Of a stretch of DNA of 64,000 nt, positions 42,495 to 51,492 are shown in pieces. Source of the DNA: Streptomyces sp. GSL17-111 (GTDB lineage: Bacteria > Actinomycetota > Actinomycetes > Streptomycetales > Streptomycetaceae). The stretch is from NCBI RefSeq assembly GCF_037911585.1, contig NZ_JBAJNS010000001.1, forward strand, positions 5,236,001-5,300,000, read 5' to 3'. The notes under the pieces are model-generated. The model had not been told where the DNA came from. It was given only the letters and a program-made list of their open reading frames with translations, and made no database searches. Within the stretch, counting starts at the first letter, position 1. The number at the start of each line of letters is the position of its first letter. Both the position numbers and the translations under genes were made by a program.

Positions 42495-45400
42495 TCACCC
42501 CTTCCAGGTGTATCCGTTGTAGAAGTTTATCCAGTGCACTTCTTCGATGAATTCGTTAAAGCGAGTGATTTCGCTTTGAGGGATAATCCACTGGTGTTCG
42601 CCAGGCTTATTGTCGTGGCTGGTGCGGTACTGTTCTGGGGGAAAAGACTCACGAAATTCTGACTTCATCACGTACTCGTGGTAGCCGTCCTCGTACACTC
42701 CTTGCGCCGCATACTGTTGGGCAACTCTTTCCGAGTCGCCGAGGTATGCGGTTCCTGGCCCGCCCAGTTCGGTATGAGGGTGGTTGCTCGGATCGAGCCC
42801 AAACGCCTCGGACTCTCGGTTTCCAGCGTGCGGCGCTCGATACAACCTCTCGCGAGAGTCCTCGTAGTCCGGCGCCAGGCCGAGGGGGTCGGTCCAGGTG
42901 TGGGGGTTGTGGACGTAGGTGGTGGGGTTGGGGGCGGGGGAGAGGCCGAGGGGGTCGGGGGTGGTGTAGCGGGCGGTTTCGGGGTCGTAGTAGCGGTGGA
43001 CGTTGTAGTGGAGGCCGGTTTCGGGGTCACTGTATTGGCCGGGAAAGCGGAGCGGGGTGTAGGCGGTGGCGTCCGTGTTCCAGGTGGTGTGGCCCCAGAG
43101 CGTGGAGCGGGTGCGCCAGGCGACGGCGCCGGTCTCGTCGACGAGTTCGGTGGGGGTGCCGACGAGGTCGGTGACGATGGCGAAGAAGCGGCTGTCGATC
43201 TCGCGCTGACCGGTCGCGTCGGTGAGGCGTTCGGTCTGGGCGACGGGGTGCAGGCCCTGGTGGTCCCAGGTGAGGGTGACGGGGTGGGGGAGGTCCGGTG
43301 CGGTTGTGGTCTGCTCGATGAGGGTGGGGCCGTCCCAGGCGAACAGCACCTCCTCGACGACGGTCTCGCCGTCGGCGGCCAGGCGTTGCTTTGCCGTGCG
43401 GCGGCCGAGGGGGTCGTAGCGGTAGCGCCAGCGGGTGCCGTCGGGGGTGGTGACGGCGGTGAGGCGGTCCTCGGCGTCCCAGGTGTAGCGCCAGGTGTCG
43501 GGCTTGCGGGAGAGGCGGGGTTTCTGGCGCAGCACCAGGCGGCCCGCGTCGTCGTGCTCGTAGCGGACGCGGCCGGCGCCCGTGATGCGGGTGCCGGTGT
43601 AGGTGCGCGGGCCGGTGGCCTCGTGGGCGGGGTGCTCGGCGGGCCAGGCGGCGTGCGTCTGGTTGCCGGTGTCGTCGTAGGCGTAGGACTCGGTCCACCC
43701 GGCCGCGTGGACGGCGGTGACGCGGCCCGCCGCGTCGAGGTCGAAGCGGCGGCTGCCGGTGTGAAGGTCGTGGACGGCGGTCAGCGCGCCGTCGGGCCGG
43801 TAGGCGTAGCTGCGGTGGGTGACCGGGTCGGGGGCCGCGCCGGTGAGGACGGCCTCGGTGAGGCGGTTCGCCGGGTCCCAGTGCTGGGTCAGGGCGAGGC
43901 CGTCGCCGATGGTCCGGTGGGTCTCGCGGCCTGCGGCGTCGTGCGCGAAGGTCAGGCTCCGCCCGCCGGAGGTCATGCCGGTGCGGCGGCCGGCCGCGTC
44001 GTACTCCCAGGTGGTGACGGCGCCCATGGGCGTCACGCGGCGGGTGCGGCGGCCGAGCCGGTCGTAGCTGAAGGCGGTGGTGCGGCCGTTCACCGTCTCG
44101 GACTTGACGCGCCCCGCCCGGTCCCGGTGCAGGTAGAGCTCCGCCTCGGGGCTGACGGCGCTGAGCAGGCGTCCGGCGGTGTCGTAGGTGTAGTCGGTGA
44201 CGGCGCCGTCGGCGTCCTTGCGCAGGATCTCGCCGCGCGGGCCGCGGGCGAAGCGGCTGACCTGCCCGAGGGGGCCCGTGCGGGCGATGAGGTGGCCTGC
44301 GGGGTCGTAGGCGTAAGCCTGGGTGCGGCCGTCGAAGTCGGTCTCGGACGTCAGATGCCCGGCCGGGTCGTAGGTGTAGCTCCAGGCCCGGCCCTGCGGG
44401 TCGGTGACCTGACGCAGGCGCAGGGCGGTGTCGTGTTCGAAGGCGTAGCGCACGCCGTCGGGGCCGGTGCGCGCGGCGAGCAGGTCGAAGTGGGTGTACT
44501 CGTACGTCGTCACGCCGCCCGCCGGGTCGGTGTGCGCGACGCAGTTGCCCTCGCCGTCGTAGGTCCACCGCTCGGTGGCGCCGTCCGGGCCGGTGCGGGA
44601 GAGCAGCTTGCCCTCGGTGTTCCACTCCAGGTGGGTGACGGCGCCGAGCGGGTCGGTGACGCGGGTGACGCGGCCGAACGCGTCGCGGGCGTAGCGGGTG
44701 ACGCCGCCGAGCGGGTCGGTGATCGTCAGCGGCAGCCCGGCGGCGTCGCAGGTGACGTGGGTGGTGGCGCCGAGGGCGTTGGTGACCGACGCCAGGTGCC
44801 CGGCGTCGTCGTATCCGAAGTGGGTGGTGGTGCCGGCCGGGTCGGTGACGGAGGTGCGGTTGCCCCGCTCGTCGTAGGTGTGCCGCCAGGTGCCGTCGGG
44901 CCCGGTGACGGTCAGCGGCAGCCCGAGGGCGTCGTACTCGACGGCGGTGCGCGTGCCGTCGGGCCGGGTGACGGTGACCGGGCGGCCCGCCGCGTCCCGC
45001 TCGACGGCCGTGGTGCGGCCCAGGGCGTCGGTGCGGGTGAGGACGCGGCCGCGGTGGTCGTGGGAGGTGCGGGTGGTGTGCCCGAGCGGATCGGTGACGG
45101 CGACGACCCGGCCCGCGTCGTCGACGAGGTGGCGGGTGACGTGGCCCTCGGCGGTGGTGAGGGTGGTGACGCGGTGGCCGGTCGCCTCGTCGCGTTCGTC
45201 GTAGGAGAGCCGGATCGACAGGTGGCCCTCGGTGCCGCCCTCGGCGATACAGCGGTTCCGGTCGTCGTAGACGTAGTCGTAGCGCCGCTCGTTGCTGTCG
45301 ATCCAGGCGATGACGCGGTGCTCGGCGTCGTACTCGAACCGCAGGGGCAGGCCCGAGGAGCCGGTGACGGAGGTCAGTTCGCCGTCGGTGTAGCCGTAGC

Positions 45401-47132
45401 GGACGACGGGGGTGGCCCGGCCGTCGTCGGTGACGAGGTCCAGGGCGGTGATGCGGCCCTCGGACGCCGTCAGGCGCAGCACGTGCCCGGCGGAGTGGGC
45501 GATGGCGGTGGGGGTGCCCGCCTCGTCGTAGCTGAAGGTGAGGGTGTGGCCGTTGCGGTCGCTGATCTCGGCCAGGAGCGCGACGCCGTTCGCGCCCGGT
45601 TCCTCCAGGCCGGTGTAGCGGCGCACGTGCCCGGTGTCCGGGTCGGTGAGGGTGTAGTCGCCGTCCGGGTGCCGCTCCAGCGGCCACTGCGGCCCGCGTG
45701 CGGGGAGGGTGGGGACGTCCGGCGCGGGGTGGGGGTACTCCAGGAGCAGGCCGTCCTCGGTGACGAGGATGACGCCCTTCGCGTCGATCTCCAGCCGCTG
45801 GTCGGCGGTGCTGGCCCAGGACGGCCCGAACCAGCGGCCCGAGCGGTAGCCGGAGTCGACCTGGCGGCTGAAGACCAGCGGCAGGGCGCCGGGCAGGGCC
45901 ACATCGGTCTGCGGCAGGAACATCATGCCGGTCGCCAGGTCGACCGGGTCCGTGTTGTCCGTGGACTTCTGCTTGTTCTGGGTCTCGGCCTGGCCCGGCT
46001 CCTTCCGCTCGACGTGCGGCCGGCTGGGGGCGACGTCGTCGATCGTGCCCGCCGCCCGCCGCCCGGCACTGCCGGGCAGCCCCGCACCCTTCGTGCCGAT
46101 CAGCTCCGGCACCAGCGTGCCGAGGAACTCGGCCGGGTCGTTGCGCATCGCCTGCATCATCGTGCTGGGGATGGTGCGCGGATCGGTCGTCGCGATGCCG
46201 TGGACGCTGGAGTTGAGGTTGGTGAGGTACTCACCCGGGTGGGTGAGGTTGTACGGGTCGATCACGCTGTGCTTGCGGCCCCACAGGAACAGGTCCGTGC
46301 CGCCTTCGAGGACGCCGCCCCCGAAGTGCTGGACCCCCAGCTTCATCCCTTCGGCGTCGGAGTCCATCTGCTCCTTCAGCGACGGCTTGGGCGGCGCCGC
46401 GTCCCGGGCGGCGGCCACCATGCGCTGCGCCGCACGGGCCGCCTCGTCGCGCTGCCGCCGCGCCTCCTCCAGCTTCTCCACGGCGGCCTCGACGTCGGCC
46501 GTGCCGGGGTCGGAGAACGGCTTCGGCTCCGACGGAAGGGGGTTGTCGCGGTTGAAGTTGTGGGCGATGAAGGCCAGGCGGTACGCCTCGACCTCGCTCT
46601 CGTGCGCCGCCCGCGCCTCCTTCGAAGCCTTCTGCCCCTGGCGGTGGAGCTCGATGGCCGAGGCGGCCTCGCCCTGGGCCCACTCCACGGTGTCCGCGAA
46701 GTCCTTCAGCGCCTGTCCCGCCATCTGGCAGGCGTCCGCCGCCTCGAACCACTTCCTGGGCTCGGCCGAGATCTTCTCCTCGAACGCCTGCGCCGTCTCC
46801 CCGCGCAGATCGCTCGGGTCCACGCCCTTCATGCCGGCGCCGACGGTGTCGAACGCGTCCTTGAGGTTCAGCAGGTGCTGCCCGGTGGAGCGCAGCTTGC
46901 CCGGGCTGCCGTGCACGAGCTTCTTCGCGTCGTCGGTGTCGCCGAGCGCCATCTCGGCGACGTCCGCGCCCAGCCAGTTCGCCGCCGAGTCCGACTTCTC
47001 CCGGACCGTGTCCGCCACACCCTCCGCGCCGACGAAGTCCAGCCCCGCCGCCCCGGCGTCCCCCAGGTCGTCGACGACGTTGCCGCTCTTCTCCCCCACG
47101 AAGTCCTTGGCGTCGTCGAGGAAGTCGGGCAT
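42495..47132 (-). CDS. RHS-repeat polymorphic toxin with C-terminal ADP-ribosyltransferase-like tip
   Basis: A 1545-aa RHS/YD-repeat protein. Residues 1-395 are helical and charged, like T7SS-secreted RHS proteins. DUF6531 lies near 396-450 (DPVDLATGMMFLPQTDV), RHS repeats fill about 500-1280 (many YDAAGR/GxxxxYTYD units), and the core end is RYYDPETARYTTPDPLGL near 1395-1412, repeated as TDPLGLAP near 1420. After it, about 125 residues form the toxin tip: LYRAP, then TAYLGDSERVAQQYA, then GEHQWIIP. This order of R, ST-like and E motifs resembles ADP-ribosyltransferase toxins, by eye. The tip's DNA (42495-42870) is clearly A+T-richer than the rest, a sign of tip exchange. Start is the ATG at 47132, in a TGATG overlap with the WXG-like gene. 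Confidence 0.88.
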   Translation of the reverse strand: MPDFLDDAKDFVGEKSGNVVDDLGDAGAAGLDFVGAEGVADTVREKSDSAANWLGADVAEMALGDTDDAKKLVHGSPGKLRSTGQHLLNLKDAFDTVGAGMKGVDPSDLRGETAQAFEEKISAEPRKWFEAADACQMAGQALKDFADTVEWAQGEAASAIELHRQGQKASKEARAAHESEVEAYRLAFIAHNFNRDNPLPSEPKPFSDPGTADVEAAVEKLEEARRQRDEAARAAQRMVAAARDAAPPKPSLKEQMDSDAEGMKLGVQHFGGGVLEGGTDLFLWGRKHSVIDPYNLTHPGEYLTNLNSSVHGIATTDPRTIPSTMMQAMRNDPAEFLGTLVPELIGTKGAGLPGSAGRRAAGTIDDVAPSRPHVERKEPGQAETQNKQKSTDNTDPVDLATGMMFLPQTDVALPGALPLVFSRQVDSGYRSGRWFGPSWASTADQRLEIDAKGVILVTEDGLLLEYPHPAPDVPTLPARGPQWPLERHPDGDYTLTDPDTGHVRRYTGLEEPGANGVALLAEISDRNGHTLTFSYDEAGTPTAIAHSAGHVLRLTASEGRITALDLVTDDGRATPVVRYGYTDGELTSVTGSSGLPLRFEYDAEHRVIAWIDSNERRYDYVYDDRNRCIAEGGTEGHLSIRLSYDERDEATGHRVTTLTTAEGHVTRHLVDDAGRVVAVTDPLGHTTRTSHDHRGRVLTRTDALGRTTAVERDAAGRPVTVTRPDGTRTAVEYDALGLPLTVTGPDGTWRHTYDERGNRTSVTDPAGTTTHFGYDDAGHLASVTNALGATTHVTCDAAGLPLTITDPLGGVTRYARDAFGRVTRVTDPLGAVTHLEWNTEGKLLSRTGPDGATERWTYDGEGNCVAHTDPAGGVTTYEYTHFDLLAARTGPDGVRYAFEHDTALRLRQVTDPQGRAWSYTYDPAGHLTSETDFDGRTQAYAYDPAGHLIARTGPLGQVSRFARGPRGEILRKDADGAVTDYTYDTAGRLLSAVSPEAELYLHRDRAGRVKSETVNGRTTAFSYDRLGRRTRRVTPMGAVTTWEYDAAGRRTGMTSGGRSLTFAHDAAGRETHRTIGDGLALTQHWDPANRLTEAVLTGAAPDPVTHRSYAYRPDGALTAVHDLHTGSRRFDLDAAGRVTAVHAAGWTESYAYDDTGNQTHAAWPAEHPAHEATGPRTYTGTRITGAGRVRYEHDDAGRLVLRQKPRLSRKPDTWRYTWDAEDRLTAVTTPDGTRWRYRYDPLGRRTAKQRLAADGETVVEEVLFAWDGPTLIEQTTTAPDLPHPVTLTWDHQGLHPVAQTERLTDATGQREIDSRFFAIVTDLVGTPTELVDETGAVAWRTRSTLWGHTTWNTDATAYTPLRFPGQYSDPETGLHYNVHRYYDPETARYTTPDPLGLSPAPNPTTYVHNPHTWTDPLGLAPDYEDSRERLYRAPHAGNRESEAFGLDPSNHPHTELGGPGTAYLGDSERVAQQYAAQGVYEDGYHEYVMKSEFRESFPPEQYRTSHDNKPGEHQWIIPQSEITRFNEFIEEVHWINFYNGYTWKG

Positions 47133-47641
47133 CAGCCCTCACCGCCCGCGCCGGGCCCCTCGCCCGTCCAGGTGCCCTTGATGTCCTCGCGGGCCCGCGC
47201 GAACGACTCCGGGCTGAAGTCCGGGGCGTCGGGGGTGAGGATGTCCGCGTAGCTCTGCTCGGCGACCTCCTCCTGCGTCAGGTGCGGATTGCCGGTCGGG
47301 GAGAAGCCGTTGAGCGCGTACTTGAACTTCGCCGACCAGTACGCGTCCTCCGCCCAGACCAGACCCGCCGCCAGGTCCAGCCGCTCGGCCACGAGGTTCG
47401 CCCGCGCCATCAGCCCGCGCACCCCCCACTCCCAGTTCCCGCAGAACCCGTCGAGGGCCTCCGCGAGTCCCGGGGCGCCGGCCTCCATCGTCGTCAGCGT
47501 CAGGTCGTTGAACCCGGAGCCGCGCAGCGCGCTCGTCTCCGAGGTGAACGTGCGGAGCTCGGCCATCGCGTCGTTGATGCCCTTGGTGAGCAGGTGCACC
47601 GTCTCCGGAGCGACCCGCAGGTCGTCGTTCTCGCCGCTCAT
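47132..47641 (-). CDS. WXG-like / T7SS-associated helical protein
   Basis: A 169-aa mostly helical protein. It carries CGNWEWGVRGLM, a W-x-W-G motif of the kind seen in ESX/WXG-type partners, with a long helix after it and a C-terminal Gly-rich tail. It is coupled at both ends: the ATG overlaps the SseB-like stop as ATGA, and its own stop overlaps the RHS start. It is probably a chaperone or secretion partner of the RHS toxin. The exact family was not recognised, and no T7SS core genes are in the window. Confidence 0.72.
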   Translation of the reverse strand: MSGENDDLRVAPETVHLLTKGINDAMAELRTFTSETSALRGSGFNDLTLTTMEAGAPGLAEALDGFCGNWEWGVRGLMARANLVAERLDLAAGLVWAEDAYWSAKFKYALNGFSPTGNPHLTQEEVAEQSYADILTPDAPDFSPESFARAREDIKGTWTGEGPGAGGEG

Positions 47642-48048
47642 CGCTGCGCCTCTCGCGCGGTCGTGTCCTCGGTACGGTCGACGGCCGCCCCGTCGGGGAC
47701 GATGCCGCGCACGGGCGGGAACAGCATCGACGTCGCCTCGTCGTCGACGTCGAGGGCGACGCCGGTCGGTGCGTCCAGGCTCGGCACGACGGCGTCCAGC
47801 AGTCGGGCGCCCAGCACCGAGCGGTACGCCACCGGTTCGTCCGGCCGCGCGCCGCGCGCCACCACGAACCGGGCGAGCCGCTCCTCGTCCGTGAAGGCGT
47901 AGATCCACTGGAACCCGCCCCACGTCCCCACCCGCAGCCCGTCCTCCGGGTGCGGGAGCAGCACGGGCGTTCTGCGGAACTCGCCCAGCATCGCGTGCGG
48001 GTCGCCCTGTCCCGCCCGCACGGCGGCGATGTGCTCGGTCAGTCGCAC
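47638..48048 (-). CDS. SseB-family protein
   Basis: A 136-aa protein resembling the SseB N-terminal domain, seen in MLGEFRRTPVLLPH, WGGFQWIYAFTDEERLARF and LDAVVPSLDAPTGVALDVD. SseB domains are common in Streptomyces toxin and T7SS neighbourhoods, and their biochemical role is uncertain. It is the first gene of a coupled run SseB-WXG-RHS-S1. The ATG at 48048 was chosen because it opens with a typical RLTEHIAAV start. Confidence 0.8.
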   Translation of the reverse strand: MRLTEHIAAVRAGQGDPHAMLGEFRRTPVLLPHPEDGLRVGTWGGFQWIYAFTDEERLARFVVARGARPDEPVAYRSVLGARLLDAVVPSLDAPTGVALDVDDEATSMLFPPVRGIVPDGAAVDRTEDTTAREAQR

Positions 48049-48218
48049 GCGACGCCCCCACCCTCACGTCCTGGCCCGTTCCCCCCGGTCACCGGTACGA
48101 TAACCAGCATCGCGGTGCGTAGCGCGCCCACCCCGGCGCAGCACTCCTACAGGCCCGCCCTGCCGTTGCCGTACCCGCGACTCCGCGTCAGCGTACGGTG
48201 ACCCTAGGTACGAGCGTC

Positions 48219-48704
48219 ATGCCTGGTCAACGGCGTAGAGGGGCCACCAAAGTGGCCCTCATGGACTCCCTGGAACGCCAGCACCGCCCCGCCGTCCGCA
48301 CGTTCAGCCAGCTCTACTCCTCGACCCGCCGGGGCGCCCGGCTCGCCCGCCTGCTCGCCGCCGACCAGTTCCGCACCTGGGGCGTGCCGCCGGAGGTGGC
48401 GGAACGGGCGGAGGTCGTCGTGGCCGAGCTGGCCGCCAACGCCCTCTTCCACGGCCGCGTCCAGGGACGGGACTTCCGGGTCGCTCTCACCCACGACCCG
48501 GTCGCCGGGAGCGTCCTCGCCGAGGTCACCGACGCGCGCGGCACCCACGTCCCGCTGCGCGCCCCGACCCCCGGCGCGGAGGACGAGACGGGACGCGGAC
48601 TGATGCTCGTCACGACCCTCGCCGACGCCTGGGGAACCGAGCCCTGCCCGCCCGGCGGCAAGACCGTCTGGGCCGTCCTCACCCCCCGCCCACCCCGCCC
48701 CTGA
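48219..48704 (+). CDS. ATP-binding protein, anti-sigma-type HATPase
   Basis: A roughly 160-aa GHKL ATPase like those that bind sigma factors or anti-anti-sigma factors in Streptomyces. The N-box is AELAANALFHG, and the G-boxes are VTDARGTHVPL and GRGLMLVTTLADAWG. The kinase function cannot be confirmed. Three starts are in frame: the GTG at 48198, the ATG at 48219 and the ATG at 48261; 48219 is a compromise without a strong ribosome site. It is a single gene, divergent from the toxin operon. Confidence 0.82.
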   Translation: MPGQRRRGATKVALMDSLERQHRPAVRTFSQLYSSTRRGARLARLLAADQFRTWGVPPEVAERAEVVVAELAANALFHGRVQGRDFRVALTHDPVAGSVLAEVTDARGTHVPLRAPTPGAEDETGRGLMLVTTLADAWGTEPCPPGGKTVWAVLTPRPPRP

Positions 48705-48756
48705 CGCCCCGGCCGCGCCGACCGACCGGCCCTTCCGCCTCCGTCGACACGGCACA

Positions 48757-49962
48757 ATGGCGCCCGTGAGCGCAGACGACGTAGACCTTGCCGACCTCCT
48801 CGGCACGCAGGAGGGCCCCACGCTGGAGTTCAAGAGCACCGCGAAGCGGGAGGGGAGATGCGGTGACGCCATCGGGAAGGCCGTGTGCGCCATGGCCAAC
48901 GACCTCTGCGGGCACGGCGGCGGGGACGTCCTGATCGGGGTCGACGACACGGGGCAACCCGTGGACGGCGTCGATGACAGTGACCGAGCGCTGCTGCAAC
49001 TCACCGATCTGCGGGACGACGGTCGCATCCTTGACCGCCCTTCGCTCACCGTCGAGCGCGGACGGTTCCGGGGCAAGCCGGTGGTCCGCGTCCGGGTCAG
49101 CGCCAGCGCCTCCCCACCGGTGCGTTTCGAGGGCGTCGTCTGGGTGCGCCCCGGCCCGACCACCCGCCGAGCCGGACGGGAGGACGAGCGCGTCCTGGAG
49201 GAGCGCAGAAGGGCAGCGGACCAGCCGTTCGACACGCGGCCCGTCACCCTGGCTCACCAGGACGACCTGGACCTGGACGTCTTTCGGCAGTCCTACCTGC
49301 CCTCGATGGTCGCCCCTGAGGTGATCGAGGAGAACGGTCGGCCGATCGAGGTCCAGCTCTCCTCCTTGAACCTCGTCGCTCCCGACGGTCGCCCCACCGC
49401 GCTCGGCCTGCTCGCCATCGGCCTCGATCCGGGCAGCTACATTCCGGGCGCCTACGTGCAGTTCGTCCGCTACCAGGGCACGGACCTCGACGCCCCGGTC
49501 GCGGACGAGCAGGAACTGCGACAGAACCTGGTCGCGCTGTCCGCCCGCCTCGAACCCCTGCTGCGCAGCAACCTGCGCACGCGTCTCACGGAGGACGGCT
49601 TCCGTGAGACGCCCCGGCCGGACTATCCGCTGGAGGCACTGCGGGAGGTCTGCATGAACGCGTTGATGCACCGCAACTACGAGACGTCCTACGCCCCGAC
49701 GCGGATCGTCTGGTTCGAGGACAGGATCGAGGTGACCAACCCCGGCGGTCCGTTCGGCCAGGTGCGCGCCGACAACTTCGACCGTGTGACGGACTACCGC
49801 AATCCTTCCCTCGCCGCTGCGATGAAGGGGCTCGGATACGTCAACCGGTTCGGCCGCGGAGTGGGCCGGGTGCGGAAGGCGCTGGAGAACAACGGGAACC
49901 CGGCGGCCGAGTTCCAGGTCGACGACTTCTCGTGGGCCGTCGTCATCCGGAGTGCGGCATGA
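48757..49962 (+). CDS. AlbA_2 (Schlafen-like) domain protein with HATPase
   Basis: A 401-aa protein. Residues about 12-130 are an AlbA_2 domain (EGPTLEFKST, GGGDVLIGVDDTG), often called Schlafen-like and found in transcriptional regulators and defence proteins. Residues about 285-400 are the usual C-terminal HATPase_c_4 (NALMHRNYE, PGGPFGQ, GRGVGRVRKAL). A start at 48757 is the only strong one. Its stop overlaps the next gene's ATG as ATGA, so the two proteins are made together. The linked function is unknown; the pair could be a regulatory or antiviral unit. Confidence 0.82.
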   Translation: MAPVSADDVDLADLLGTQEGPTLEFKSTAKREGRCGDAIGKAVCAMANDLCGHGGGDVLIGVDDTGQPVDGVDDSDRALLQLTDLRDDGRILDRPSLTVERGRFRGKPVVRVRVSASASPPVRFEGVVWVRPGPTTRRAGREDERVLEERRRAADQPFDTRPVTLAHQDDLDLDVFRQSYLPSMVAPEVIEENGRPIEVQLSSLNLVAPDGRPTALGLLAIGLDPGSYIPGAYVQFVRYQGTDLDAPVADEQELRQNLVALSARLEPLLRSNLRTRLTEDGFRETPRPDYPLEALREVCMNALMHRNYETSYAPTRIVWFEDRIEVTNPGGPFGQVRADNFDRVTDYRNPSLAAAMKGLGYVNRFGRGVGRVRKALENNGNPAAEFQVDDFSWAVVIRSAA

Positions 49963-51029
49963 CATCGATCGCGCTGTTCAACAACAAAGGCGGTGTGGGA
50001 AAGACGACCCTGTCCTACCACCTGGCCCACATGATCCGACGGCTCGGGCTCACCGTGCTGGCGGTGGACCTCGACCCGCAGGCGAACCTGACCTCGATGT
50101 GCCTGGAGGAGACGGAGATCGAGGAGCTGTGGGAGAACAGCTCCGAGCTCATCGATCAGGGGGCCGCTCCGGGAGGCCCGCCCGGCACCGGCCGGGTGCG
50201 CAGCGGCCAGACCATCGCCGACGCGGTTCGGCCGATCATGGAGGGCACCGGTGACGTCGCACACGTCGAGCCCGCTCAGCTCGAACCGGGTCTGTGGCTG
50301 CTTCCCGGCAGCCTGGACCTGAGTCGGTTCGAGGACAAGCTGTCCAACGAGTGGTCCCGGGCCTACGGAGGAGACATCGCGGCGATCCGCACCTCCACCG
50401 CGTTCCACCGCATCATCGAACAGGCCGTGGCCGCAGTGGAGGCGGACGTCGTCCTGATCGATGTCGGGCCGAACCTCGGCGCGATCAACCGCGCCGCACT
50501 CATCTCGGCCGACACCGTGCTCATGCCCCTGGCGGCGGATCTTTTCTCCCTGAAGGGCCTGAGCAACCTGGGACCGACGCTGCGCCAGTGGCGAACCGAC
50601 TGGCAGACGCTCGTCCTGCCCCGAGTACCCGCCGGTATCTCGGCACCGAACGCGGACATGCGCCCCCTCGGCTACGTGATCATGCAGCCCGAAATGCGTC
50701 TTGACCGCCCCGTCAAGGCGTACCAGCGATGGCTCCAGCGCATCCCGTGGGTCTACACGGCCGCCGTGCTCGGAGAGTCGTCCCCGGCCAAGGACGACCG
50801 GCACCGCATCGCCACCCTGCGCAACTACCGCAGCCTCATGCCGCTGGCCCACGACGCCCGGAAACCGATGTTCGACCTGCGTCCGGCCGACGGTGCGCTG
50901 GGCAGTACCCAGCAGTACGTGAAGACCTGCTACCGGGAGTTCCGTCAGCTGGCCGAGGCCGTCCTGGACCGGCTTGGCACCCCGTGGGACGACGGCACGG
51001 GCCGTGGGACGGCGACGCACCGCCCGTGA
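49959..51029 (+). CDS. ParA-like ATPase
   Basis: A 356-aa deviant-Walker ATPase: NNKGGVGKTTL (Walker A with the extra Lys), DLDPQANLTSM, and VVLIDVGPNLG (Walker B). ParA-type ATPases segregate plasmids, chromosomes or position complexes. No parB follows. Instead it is coupled to an AlbA_2/HATPase protein. The extended C-terminal half has PRYG-free, long helices (LRNYRSLMPLAHDARKPMF), typical of larger chromosomal ParA relatives. It may act with its partner in a two-protein system. Confidence 0.83.
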   Translation: MTSIALFNNKGGVGKTTLSYHLAHMIRRLGLTVLAVDLDPQANLTSMCLEETEIEELWENSSELIDQGAAPGGPPGTGRVRSGQTIADAVRPIMEGTGDVAHVEPAQLEPGLWLLPGSLDLSRFEDKLSNEWSRAYGGDIAAIRTSTAFHRIIEQAVAAVEADVVLIDVGPNLGAINRAALISADTVLMPLAADLFSLKGLSNLGPTLRQWRTDWQTLVLPRVPAGISAPNADMRPLGYVIMQPEMRLDRPVKAYQRWLQRIPWVYTAAVLGESSPAKDDRHRIATLRNYRSLMPLAHDARKPMFDLRPADGALGSTQQYVKTCYREFRQLAEAVLDRLGTPWDDGTGRGTATHRP

Positions 51030-51196
51030 CGCGCGTCCGACCGCAGACGGCGGGAGGGGTGGGGGTAGCCCCACCGACCCCTAGGGGGGCGAGGTCAGGG
51101 ACGGGTGGGTGGCTTCCCGGGTAGGCCCGTGCCGTCGCGCGGCCTAGCGTCGAGGTACCGCTCGACGCACCGAACGCCCCGACGAAAGGCGAGCCG

Positions 51197-51433
51197 ATGA
51201 CGACCGCCGCCGGCGCCCACCCGACCCCCCGCCGCGGGCACGACGGAGCCACGGGTCCGCGGCTGCGCTGGTGGGCCCTCCCGCTCCCCGTGGCCGTCTT
51301 CACGCTCCTGCTGGCCCTGCTGCTGCTCGGCGGCGGGCAGGGCTCAGGCGGCGCGGCAACCGACACGGCGAGCGGCTTCGGAGAGGTGGCCTCCGCGCTG
51401 TGGGAGAAGCTGAACGGCCTCGGCTCCGCCTGA
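51197..51433 (+). CDS. small membrane protein
   Basis: A 78-aa protein with one transmembrane helix (LRWWALPLPVAVFTLLLALLLL) and a short Gly/Ser-rich outer part. It resembles short conserved hypothetical proteins found before sixA in Streptomyces. The ATG follows GAAAGGCGAG. Function unknown. Confidence 0.72.
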   Translation: MTTAAGAHPTPRRGHDGATGPRLRWWALPLPVAVFTLLLALLLLGGGQGSGGAATDTASGFGEVASALWEKLNGLGSA

Positions 51434-51492
51434 GGGACGCAAGTCGTCAACAGCCTGAGCCCGGTGGTCGGTTTCGTGCGAAGCTGGAAGGC

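Noticed and set aside
42678..47252. 1524-aa plus-strand open frame opposite the RHS gene
   Set aside because: Low-complexity Gly/Val/Ala sequence, a shadow of the RHS repeats.
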